Positions 55,418 through 64,000 of a DNA stretch of 64,000 nt are shown here, piece after piece (the first letter of the stretch is position 1; every line of letters begins with the position of its first letter). The notes beneath the pieces are model-generated. The model ran no database searches, was not told the origin of the DNA, and saw only the letters and a program-made list of their open reading frames with translations. The translations under genes and the position numbers were made by a program. Where the stretch lies: NCBI GenBank assembly GCA_029747585.1, contig JAPEVF010000210.1:1-64000 (forward strand). The letters run 5' to 3'. This DNA comes from Pleurotus djamor. Taxonomy: Eukaryota; Basidiomycota; Agaricomycetes; Agaricales; Pleurotaceae.

Positions 55418-56974
55418 ATGATCTCACTGCAGCATACGGGGACCGAACTTACGATAGACCCGTTACCCCCGTGGTTAGATAAAGCCACCCAAAGTATCAA
55501 CTCAGCAACACAGGATCAGTTGCACTCCGCTCGCATGGCCAGCGCGGCCCTGCAGCAGAGCATCAATCTCATCAAAGATGAGCTCCATGCCATCGACGAC
55601 TATCTTGTCATGCTCCAGGACACCGAGCAGCAGCTTGAAGACGAACTCGACCAATATCAATGCGTACTCGCCCCAATTCGACGCCTACCGCACGAGATAC
55701 TGTCCACCATCTTTACCGCCTGCGTGGATGACGACATGGACGTCTTATGCAACCCGCTCGACCAACGAGAGCCGCCGTGGGTCTTAGGACGTGTTTGTCG
55801 CCTCTGGAAGTCAATCGCAGACTCTACCCCAGTGATATGGAGTCGGATCCGCATCGAACTCAGAGATTTTTCGCCTCTCAACACTTCCTCCCTTCGTACA
55901 ATAACGCAATTCTTCCAGAGAACAGGGAACCACCCGATCCGACTCGCTGTTGATTTCAGTCACTACGATTCCCACCCGGTGATAGATATCATCATCGCCC
56001 ATGCGACTCAGTGGCAAGAAGTCAGCTTGACATTGATGAATGCTTCGGCATGGACAAGACTGTCGTCTATTCGGCATAACTTGCCCCTCTTACGCCACTT
56101 ACGCCTACAGCTTGGTTATTTATGGCGCTCCTCGCCGTCTTTGCCATCGCACTTAAGCTATCCGACTGATATCTTCGCCCACGCATCTGCACTCCGTAGC
56201 CTCGAATTGGTCCCATACGAGCGCCTTTCCCTACCATGGCCTCAAATCCGCCACCTTACAGCTAACTTTCAGAATATAGAAGATGTCTGGCAGCTCCTCA
56301 CAGACGCGAACACCGCTATAGAATACGACCTCTCTTCTTGTATCCCACCACCAATCCCCCCACCACTTCGCGAGGAGATTATACTTCCGTTCGCCAAGTC
56401 GTTGACGCTGAGGTATACCTACGGCATCCTTCAGTACTTGAACATGCCACTCATCGAAGAACTGTGGCTGGCTGATATGGATAATTCACCCACCCAAACT
56501 GAATGGAGGATCAATCCGTCTTTTTGTTCTCCTAGAACTATTGGTTTCATGACCATAGAGACGGATTATTTTCTTCCCATTCGCAACTTGATATCCATGA
56601 TTCATTCCCCAGTAACCCTCACCTGCGACATGTCGAGTGCCTACGTCGTCTTACCAGCTCTTCTCCCTCTACCCCGTGCACGACACCAGCAGAGTGCCGT
56701 CCTACCCAAACTCCAACACATCATCCTTTCTGGGTACCTAGAGAGCGGTGTCCTCAATGATCTTCTCAAAGTGCTTCACACACGCAGGAAGCCATCCCAC
56801 GCGTCCACTACCCTGCTTCAAACCTTAACGTTTTCGCGGACTGATCTGACTCTACCCCAGATCACTCGCTTCTTGGCTCCCTATGCTGATGGGCTGAGTG
56901 TCTCTTGCAACGGTGTTTGGGTCGAAGAACCCTTTGAATTGCCTCCTGAGTCGCCTACCGATGGAGAAGATTAG
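55418..56974 (+). CDS. F-box protein
   Basis: This is a single exon from ATG 55418. A long N-terminal coiled coil (LQQSINLIKDELHAIDDYLV, then MLQDTEQQLEDELDQYQ) leads directly into the F-box VLAPIRRLPHEILSTIFTAC with VCRLWKSIADSTPVIWSRI. Leucine-rich segments follow (for example LLRHLRLQLGYLWRS; SYPTDIFAHASALRSLEL) to an acidic C-terminus (ELPPESPTDGED). Coiled coil plus F-box is the common Agaricomycete layout. It is tail-to-tail with the UbiB-like gene; 56975-57220 holds both 3' ends. Confidence 0.82.
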   Translation: MISLQHTGTELTIDPLPPWLDKATQSINSATQDQLHSARMASAALQQSINLIKDELHAIDDYLVMLQDTEQQLEDELDQYQCVLAPIRRLPHEILSTIFTACVDDDMDVLCNPLDQREPPWVLGRVCRLWKSIADSTPVIWSRIRIELRDFSPLNTSSLRTITQFFQRTGNHPIRLAVDFSHYDSHPVIDIIIAHATQWQEVSLTLMNASAWTRLSSIRHNLPLLRHLRLQLGYLWRSSPSLPSHLSYPTDIFAHASALRSLELVPYERLSLPWPQIRHLTANFQNIEDVWQLLTDANTAIEYDLSSCIPPPIPPPLREEIILPFAKSLTLRYTYGILQYLNMPLIEELWLADMDNSPTQTEWRINPSFCSPRTIGFMTIETDYFLPIRNLISMIHSPVTLTCDMSSAYVVLPALLPLPRARHQQSAVLPKLQHIILSGYLESGVLNDLLKVLHTRRKPSHASTTLLQTLTFSRTDLTLPQITRFLAPYADGLSVSCNGVWVEEPFELPPESPTDGED

Positions 56975-57220
56975 TGCCTTCAAATCTCGCGCCTCGGCGA
57001 CCCCAGGTCGACCTACACGCACACGAAGCTCCCATGCCGATTTCATGGTTTATTGATTGAGTTGAGATGATGATTAAGTATTAGCTAGAGTACTTCTAGA
57101 GTACGTGGATTACGAGAGGATCGAGGTATAGGGTGGTATTCTAGAGTATGTCTAACGCGATGACACAGAGTTCCCCGAAAATTGACACATGAACATAGAA
57201 TCCCAAACAGCCAGTCCCGA

Positions 57221-59211
57221 TTACCCTTCGAATACGTCAGGCGGTACATCAATCCCGAAGTTCGCCTTCGCACTGTCCCTCATTGCTTTCTCTAGCTCAT
57301 CCTCAAAGCCTTTGTGTTCCCAAGCAAGTCCAAGTCTCTTCCGTACCCATTGCGAGATCTTGGACGAGTAAAACCACAGATCAAGCGTAAGCATGATACT
57401 TCGGAAGATGACATGATGCCATGATTCTCGCAGTCGGTCGACGAAGGACGTGTGTGGCATGGTAGTGAGCGAACGGGACGCCCAATACCCAGTTATACGG
57501 ATCCGGTTCACAGGAGAACCAAAGGCCTGGTTGTTCCCTTGAACAATCCTATAGACGCCATCAACATCAAAGCTTCATGTTTGTCAATGAAAGAAGACGC
57601 GAACTTACCGCATGTTTCTCCCAAGGAATATCAATTCCTTCGGAATCATATCCGTATCTGTCAAGAAGCCTTTCAACTTCTCTTTCATTATTGCGCTTTG
57701 CTCGTATTGGCTGAGCTGACTAAAGTTCGCGCCCAATCCCATGCCAGGTTCCGAGTCCTTGAATTTGACTGGCTGCAGTAGAGTAGCGCTTGCGAACAAG
57801 TCAGGCGCTCCGATACCCCATTGTTCGGCGACACGTCTGACGGTAGAAAGATCAGCAGCGAGTAAGCCTCGCCACAAATCTGCATATTGACGGCGGAATG
57901 GATCAGGTAGGCGGACGTAGAGACCGTGATCGAGGAGGACAAGTTGTGGACGTGAGGGATTCGATGGATGTGGGCGAATGATGACATTCCCTGGATGGGG
58001 ATCGCAATGAACCCAGCCCCAGTCGAATATTTGGGCACTGAACAATTCAACCATTATCTGCATGACAGCGTTTACTCCACCCTTGGGGGTGACAGCACCT
58101 GGAGTGCGCGGCTCATCGCCTTCGCCCATTAACTGCCTAACAGCAGCCTTATCGCTCAATCGAACGCCATCGATCCATTCAGCAGTCATGATTCGTTTGG
58201 TGGTGAGCTCGGGGTAGACTTTGGGCACATGAACGTTTTGTGACAGGCGAGGCTCCGATGCGACGAACTCGGCAGTTTCCTGAGCGTTGGCTGCTTCCTG
58301 AATGAAGTCCAATTCCCTCCGTAGGTGCTCGGAAATGAAATCTAATTGTCAATTCGATATGAGCACATGTTACAGCATGTGGGGATTGCCTAGATGAAAG
58401 CAGACGTACCAACAACAAAGTAAGTGGGCAACTCGAAGAAGTAATCGTACATCCGCATAACAATTTTGTAGGCGCCTAGATCCCATTCCATCTGTTTTCT
58501 GACATCCGGTTTCTGGATTTTGACAGCAACCCAAGCGTCTTCATTCCATAATTTGGCCTTGTGAACTTGCGCAATGCTGGCGCTTGCTACAGCCTTTTCT
58601 TCGAATATCTCGAATACTCCGTCTGGGCCATCGGGCGGACGCCCGAATTCTGATCGAAAGACTGAAAGAATCGTCGAATAGGGCACCTGTGGGGCGTCAT
58701 CAAAAAGCTTCGCGAATTTAGCTTGTATCGGCTTGGGTAGAACCGCTGCATTAGCACCGATAGCTTGGCCTAGGTAGTAGGAAACAGTAAGCCCGAGCAA
58801 TGGATGATTCATCGATATTCACTTCTGAGACTCACCTATCTTGATGTATAGACCGCCGTTTGACGTGAGCAAGTCATACAGCCTATTAGCGACACGCTCA
58901 TGGAGGTCCGGGATCTGGTCCGTTTTCTCGGGCGTGAAGTTGAGCTTGTAATCCAAGGTGATCATGGCACACTACATCTTTGCTGTCAGAGCGTTTGAGC
59001 TGAAACCGCGAAATACGGTAAGAATCTATCAGCTTACGGTCCAAAATGTCCTCAAATTCCGCGTTATAGCAGAGGCGTTGAACTGGTCATCGACTGCCCA
59101 AGCTGCTCCCGTTCCCAGTGCGACGTACCCTAGCCGTCGGGCAAATTTGAGGCGTCGCGATGGTTGGGCACGGTGCGCCGTCGAGAGAAAGCGCGACGAC
59201 GACCGCAGCAT
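57221..59211 (-). CDS. MCP2: ABC1/UbiB (ADCK1/Mcp2-like) atypical kinase
   Basis: The start MLRSSSRFLSTAHRAQPSRR at 59211 resembles a mitochondrial presequence. UbiB motifs appear in order: LYIKIGQAIG (KxGQ), ASASIAQVHKAKLW (Ala-rich loop), VAVKIQKP (ATP lysine), LRRELDFIQEAANA (ExD), HCDPHPGNVI and LLDHGLYV (metal-binding). A final exon has an arginine-rich amphipathic tail ending PPDVFEG. About five exons. The proteins act at the inner mitochondrial membrane in lipid and coenzyme Q homeostasis. Order of motifs and the DFIxEAxNA signature favour the ADCK1/Mcp2 branch over Coq8. No frame damage seen. Confidence 0.9.
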
Positions 59212-59695
59212 TTTCAGTATAGCGAGAAGTTTGAGTTCAAGAGATGAGCAGAGGCGATTTTGAGTGCGGCGACATCGAAAGCATCCGGGATTCGGTGACG
59301 AATGGCTCTGGCTGGGCTGGCCGAAGCCGTGCCGAGGAGTCATTGACACCTTTTCACACGATTCGTCAACGCTACATCTCAACATCTTGGCATCTCCAAC
59401 TGAGAATAGGCGGCTGAGATTACCTTCTTTGCACGTTGCTTTCATGACACCCCTTTTGAAAGGTTGTTTCTATCGATGACGACACGAACTTGTCATGGAT
59501 GAGGTGCATGAGCTCGCTAGAACCCTTGTGGACGTCGTCGGATGAGACTTGGAAGGCTCAATACTAGGCCTGGGCTTATTTACCTGTGCTACCCCACCAA
59601 CAGACGCCAATAAGAGCGACCACGAAGTTCATAGGAACGTAGGGAGTCGCCAGAGGAACTGATCGAAAGACTGCATGAGGACTTGAAATTATACG
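59212..59695. other. Intergenic
   Basis: 5' region of the UbiB-like gene and downstream region of the next weak candidate. No gene seen. Confidence 0.5.
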
Positions 59696-60690
59696 TCACG
59701 GCCCTCGTCGAGACCCCCCCCCAAATGAAGGTGGAATCTTGATAGTATGAGGTATGAGCTCCGTTACCTGAGTCAGACATGAGGTGGGACGCATCGGGTC
59801 CACTGTAAATTCAATACCAGTTCTAGAAAGGTCAATTAAATCACCGTGGCCCGCCGCAAGCATTTTTAGAAAATCGTACCAAAGGTCAAGGCGGCTGGAA
59901 TTGCGGCCACTGTCTGTAGGTATGGGTCCAGGTCTAGGGTGGGACGCACGTTGAGTGCGAATGTCATTGAAATTTCCAGTCGGGGTAGCGATATCTCCAC
60001 CACAATGGACCAAATTTAGCAAGAGGAGCACCATCGAACGTCGACCGCAATGGAAACCCGCCAGTGATCGCATATCGTGCCTAAGTAGGTTATTCTCAGA
60101 TAAAAATACCAAACTCTATGATAGACCAAGGCGAGACCTACCTAAACCTGTCAGCTGTCCCGCGAGCGCAAGTAAGGGTATACGGTTCACCCACATGGTA
60201 AGCATCACATCCTCTCACAAGCTAACCTTACGCATGAGCTTGAGGAACATGCTTGCATGAGGCAACCACATGAACTGTCTGTCAACATATACAGAACAGG
60301 TAAGATCTAGTCCACTTAGATTTAAACCAAAATACATATCGCCGTAGGGGACGAACCGATTGTCACGCAGGAGTGGCTGTGGTTCTCCAATGAATGGGGA
60401 ATTACAGAAGCAGGCCCGGAATTGGAAAACAGCGAGTATTCGCATTGCTGTCACACCTACAAAGATCAATGGGGTATCAATAAGGACGGGTGCATTCTAA
60501 ACAGAGAGTAATGAAGACTCGCCCTTCTCGAGGAGAATGGAGAAACAAGCAGCGAGATAACAACGGTTAGATCGCATAGAATAGCACTGGTTACGGTTCT
60601 GACCTGCGTGGTGTTAAAGCTGCAAACTTGACATCAACGAACGGATCATATCGTGCCATTAAAACGGTAGTAATTTGAATCCAATACGTG
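59696..60690 (-). pseudogene. Possible decayed or poorly resolved membrane-protein gene
   Basis: Minus-strand pieces include MARYDPFVDVKFAALTPRR then a hydrophobic SAILCDLTVVISLLVSP; an exon VTAMRILAVFQFRACFCNSP...CSVYVDRQFMWLPHASM; and SENNLLRHDMRSLAGFHC then a hydrophobic MVLLLLNLVHC, ending in a Pro-rich region. The segments recall the Agaricomycete DUF6533/DUF6534 membrane families only loosely. I could not build a complete open reading across all pieces. Treat as a low-confidence gene or relic. Confidence 0.3.
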
Positions 60691-60764
60691 ATGTGACTAA
60701 GCTAAACACCCACACCAGATCAGAAGTCCACATCGCACGAATAAGCTATGGAGAGCCACTCGCC

Positions 60765-62222
60765 TTACGACGAGCTAATCGGAGCAAGGGACGGAGCGAT
60801 AGGCTGCTCATCGGGAAGGGGATCCGGTTCAGCTTCAGCTTCGTTGTATAGCCAAATAACACCCTCTCCGTCCTGGAAGTCAATTCCTTGTCCCTCAAAT
60901 CGTTCAGCCCACCAGATGAATATATCCTTAATGAGTGAGTCCCCACACGAGTCCACCAAGAATCCGACCGTCCTTACTACTTCAAGGTTGGGGTATAAAT
61001 CGCGGTTAATGGCCATTAGGTGGTCCTTGGTAGAGGAAGATTTATTCGGGTATAGATAGTCTGACTTGATCGCACGTATGCCGATGCGGCGAATGTTAGG
61101 GTGCGAATGGACAAACGGTTGTTTGGAAGCTTGAGGGAATGTAAGAGAATGGAGGTTGGGGCAAGTGGCTGGGTTAAGAAATAAAGAGGGGTCGACGAGG
61201 TCGCAGCCTCTGTCGTCGTAATCTCCGTGAATTTGAGGAGGTAGGATATCAACTGTAATGATAGTGTGTCCGTGAACGGCGAGCATCTTTGAGAGGCGCT
61301 CATTGAAGAGAGGCGACGGAGGTGGAGCTTCAACCGTGATATTCTCAAGCGAAGGGAATGAAAAGAGAGAAGCAAAGAAGGGTGAAAAAGAGGAGGAAAG
61401 GACGAGTGTGTTCACGCGCGGGAGGCACGGTCGGCTTGCGGGGCTCGAGGCTTCAAAGCGTTCCACTTGACCCGATATATCACGCAGATCTAGGGTGCGC
61501 AACGAAGAAAAGGTGCCAAAAAATGGAACGGTGTCGGGGGATACTTCGTTGATCCAATTGAGCCCCTTCAGCGAGCCGCCGTAGAGCTTGGAGATCGCGC
61601 TGAGGTACTCTTTGGGCAGCTCACAGTTCCAGCGCCCGGTGATGTGCCTCATGTTGGGGCATAGCCTCATTATCTGGAAGGTCGCGACGAGGTAGTCGAA
61701 GCCGCGGCGAGATGAAACGGTAATATCAAGGTGTCGCACGTAATCGCCCAGCTGAACGCGTGCAAGTGGTGACTCCGATCGTAACGCAGCAAGGACGAGG
61801 TTCGCCATCCGAAGACTTGAAATTGATATGAATTCATAGAGGAGACGGAGTGCAACTCGACGCCATGCGCGGCACACAAAGACCAAAGCACACTTGGTTC
61901 TCAGCGAAAGGTACGGAGTATTCGCCGCCATCACGTTATTTGAGACGCGCGCCGTCGTAAACGCGTCCAACGGCGCCACGGTTTTGGCGGGGTGACAGTA
62001 AGTCGCGAATTCGAAGATTTCAAGCCATATCTCGTCAGGAAGAAGCGGAATCGACCATGTTCTCTCGGGTATCGCTGGTAACGCAGATAATCTATAAGTG
62101 GGACACCTAAAGCCACTGATGAGTGTCAAAGTCAAGCTGCCGTGAGGTATTCCTGATTCATACTGATGAAACGGACGTAGAATGTCGTTGAGACGAAGTC
62201 CTATCGTCCTCAAGGACATCAT
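60765..62222 (-). CDS. F-box-like protein
   Basis: This is one exon of 485 codons, start 62222 (MMSLRTIGLRLNDILRPF). The F-box is IPLLPDEIWLEIFEFATYCH with LVFVCRAWRRVALRLLYEFI. A leucine-rich remainder (for example RHLDITVSSRRGFDYLVATF) ends in an acidic and then Ser-rich tail (PDPLPDEQPIAPSLAPISSS). No N-terminal coiled coil, unlike the other F-box genes here. It is divergent from the Vps3844-like gene, 153 bp between starts. Confidence 0.8.
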   Translation of the reverse strand: MMSLRTIGLRLNDILRPFHQYESGIPHGSLTLTLISGFRCPTYRLSALPAIPERTWSIPLLPDEIWLEIFEFATYCHPAKTVAPLDAFTTARVSNNVMAANTPYLSLRTKCALVFVCRAWRRVALRLLYEFISISSLRMANLVLAALRSESPLARVQLGDYVRHLDITVSSRRGFDYLVATFQIMRLCPNMRHITGRWNCELPKEYLSAISKLYGGSLKGLNWINEVSPDTVPFFGTFSSLRTLDLRDISGQVERFEASSPASRPCLPRVNTLVLSSSFSPFFASLFSFPSLENITVEAPPPSPLFNERLSKMLAVHGHTIITVDILPPQIHGDYDDRGCDLVDPSLFLNPATCPNLHSLTFPQASKQPFVHSHPNIRRIGIRAIKSDYLYPNKSSSTKDHLMAINRDLYPNLEVVRTVGFLVDSCGDSLIKDIFIWWAERFEGQGIDFQDGEGVIWLYNEAEAEPDPLPDEQPIAPSLAPISSS

Positions 62223-62375
62223 GATGATGGTGGTACAAGTTCAAGAGAGTTCTGAGTCAAATGTTAAGCCCAAAGTAGCACATGACGGGGTTGGACAAAC
62301 AGGGCCAAATAACCCCGGGGCGCTGCGTCGGGCTGCGAGCTTGAACTCGAGCTCATCGTCTCCCACAACGTCGAC

Positions 62376-63538
62376 ATGCACTTTCTCATCGGTGCACTTC
62401 TTTTTGGCATCCAGCTCGCGCACGCTACTAGCATTTATCTGAATCCTGCCTCTGCCACCTTCTCCGAACCCAAATCAGCCGAAGAGGCTACCTTCGCTCT
62501 TTCACAACACCTGTCTCTCGAGCATTATGAGCAAATACAAGACAACCTGCACGGAGAACAACCATTTGTTGGACAAGGCATGAGGGACGCCTTGCTTCTG
62601 GCTGCTGATGAGGACGATGCCAAAGGTCAGTTTGCAAAACTGAACTTGCCGCGACGAAATACTCAAAGTGGTGTGTAGCTATCCTGCCTGATACGTTGCA
62701 GGCCATCTCAACGCTCGAGGATTCACTTGACGGAAATCCTCGGCCTCTCTTAACGACTTTTGTTCACCGAGCCAGCGAATCATACTCCTCCGTCTTCGCT
62801 TCGGTAGATGCGCCATCCACGGAGAACCTACCGCAGGACTTTGTCAAGTCTATTCGTTCACTATCCAACTTCCTAGCTACTTCACAACATCCTGCATTCG
62901 CTGCATTCGACCTCTCTCCCCTCAAACAAATTCGTTCGAAATTTGGACCCCAGAGCGCAGAATATGACGCTGCTTTGGAGGAAGCACGGCTCTTCATACA
63001 CGATGCTATCGCCACCACCGAAACCCTTCGTTTCGCTTTGATCACTTATTCTTCTTCTACGCGTGTCGAACGCGCAGTTGGCTCGCAGCAAACCCAATCC
63101 CCATTTCCGGGGGATCACCCCCCTCCGCCTCAGAAACCGATAGGCTCCATTTCCACGTGCTTCAGCACCGCGGATGCGTGCAATAATGGAACATCATCTT
63201 GCTCTGGCCGAGGAACCTGCATCCAGGCGAGCAAGGCTGGGAGAAGTTGCTATGTTTGTACTTGCGAAGTCACCAAGTCAGGCTCTGGTGCTCAGACGAA
63301 GACCGAGTATTGGGCTGGAGAGAGCTGCGAAAAGAAGGACGTGAGCGGGTGAGTGGTTTCCATTCCCTTATGGAACATCATTCTCAACTTGTCTGGAAGG
63401 CCATTTGTTCTCTTGACCGGCACGGTGATCACCATAATTCTCCTATTGGTAGGCTCTGTGGGATTGCTCAGTGGTGTTGGAAGCCAAGAATTACCCAGTG
63501 TCCTGATGGGTGGCCTGGTTGGTGGCAAGCGAGACTAA
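62376..63538 (+). CDS. Vps3844/DUF3844-type ER-vacuolar membrane protein
   Basis: Exons 62376-62625, 62679-63348 and 63400-63538 give 352 codons. A signal peptide (MHFLIGALLFGIQLAHA) is followed by a lumenal domain. Near the C-terminus is a Cys-rich module (CFSTADACNNGTSSCSGRGT, then CIQASKAGRSCYVCTCEVTK ... WAGESCEKKDVSG) like that of the Vps3844 C-terminal domain. One transmembrane helix (LLTGTVITIILLLVGSVGLL) follows, and a short tail GGLVGGKRD. Type I topology follows from signal plus TM. A role in vacuolar sorting or ER is taken from the family name; yeast members are little studied. Confidence 0.85.
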
Positions 63539-64000
63539 GTTCGCGACCTCGATTAGCTGGTAATCATTGATGCCGAGGCGCACACCGTGTGCTCTCTACC
63601 CTGTGGCTCATTATCGCATCTGTCGCACCTTGCAAGTCTCCTTGTTTCCACCACAAATAATGACAGTTGCATTCACTGTTCGGCGTTTTCGTGATTTAAA
63701 TAAGTCGTTGGACCCTTCTTGACGCGTATTGTCAACCGCCCGCCCTGTAGATGACGTCTGACCGTGTTGAATTTTTCGACTCGTTCCTTGCCGACCTGCT
63801 CATTAGCCTCCACATCAGGTTCGTGCCCTCGTACTTGGGAGAATTTTCATTTAACATACCCGTTCACCACTTTAGATTATGTCCCTGATAGGCCCCCCTC
63901 CTCTCACCACGTCAAAAATTGACAGGCCTAAGCCACACATGGACGTATTGCATCAGACTGCGAGGTCAACCCAAATCCATCAAGACTCTAACCTTCATTA
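63539..64000. other. 3' flank; possible first exon of a gene leaving the window
   Basis: 63751 starts MTSDRVEFFDSFLADLLISL on the plus strand and is followed by a GT after about 70 bp. This could be the first exon of the next gene, but there is too little sequence to judge. Confidence 0.25.

Overview
The window is nuclear DNA from a filamentous basidiomycete, most likely an Agaricomycete. Genes are close together and split by many 45-70 bp GT-AG introns. The gene content fits: DUF7918-type proteins, several F-box/LRR proteins, a GCM/MULE-type transposase family and a Ty3/gypsy chromovirus. I do not assign a genus. Isolated single Ns cluster in the retrotransposon, which suggests a consensus built from several repeat copies.

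Layout. 1-3.4 kb holds nothing I recognise. 3.4-7.3 kb is a multi-exon GCM/MULE-like transposase gene, cut short at its 3' end by an LTR. 7.28-18.31 kb is an 11-kb chromovirus on the minus strand with LTRs, self-complementary primer site, gag, a -1 frameshift heptamer, pol with chromodomain, and polypurine tract. Between pol and its 3' LTR lies an oppositely oriented coiled-coil/zinc-cluster gene. That gene is itself interrupted by a 2.86-kb foldback DNA element whose ends form a GT-AG intron. 18.3-21.7 kb is gene-poor and contains a related solo LTR.

21.7-64 kb is mostly ordinary euchromatin. In order: cytochrome c; a small coiled-coil protein; a tandem array of four DUF7918-type genes with identical-type C-terminal VIDLT tails; indoleamine 2,3-dioxygenase; a tail-to-tail pair of F-box paralogues; CTR9 (Paf1 complex) head-to-head with ADA2 (SAGA); a membrane-anchored cysteine-synthase-like enzyme head-to-head with a CoA-binding protein; a diverged duplicate of the latter; a gene-poor stretch (47-50 kb); an F-box gene; a membrane glutaredoxin head-to-head with a HAD phosphatase; an F-box gene; an ABC1/UbiB kinase-like protein; and an F-box gene head-to-head with a Vps3844/DUF3844-type membrane protein.

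The most unusual structure is the nest at 7.3-18.3 kb: a DNA transposon-like palindrome acting as an apparent intron in an antisense gene carried by a retrotransposon. Splicing at the palindrome's ends gives one open 440-residue reading frame. The second theme is the SUMO-interaction-like tails of the four-gene array. Exon calls were made by eye from frame and splice consensus; no database search was run.
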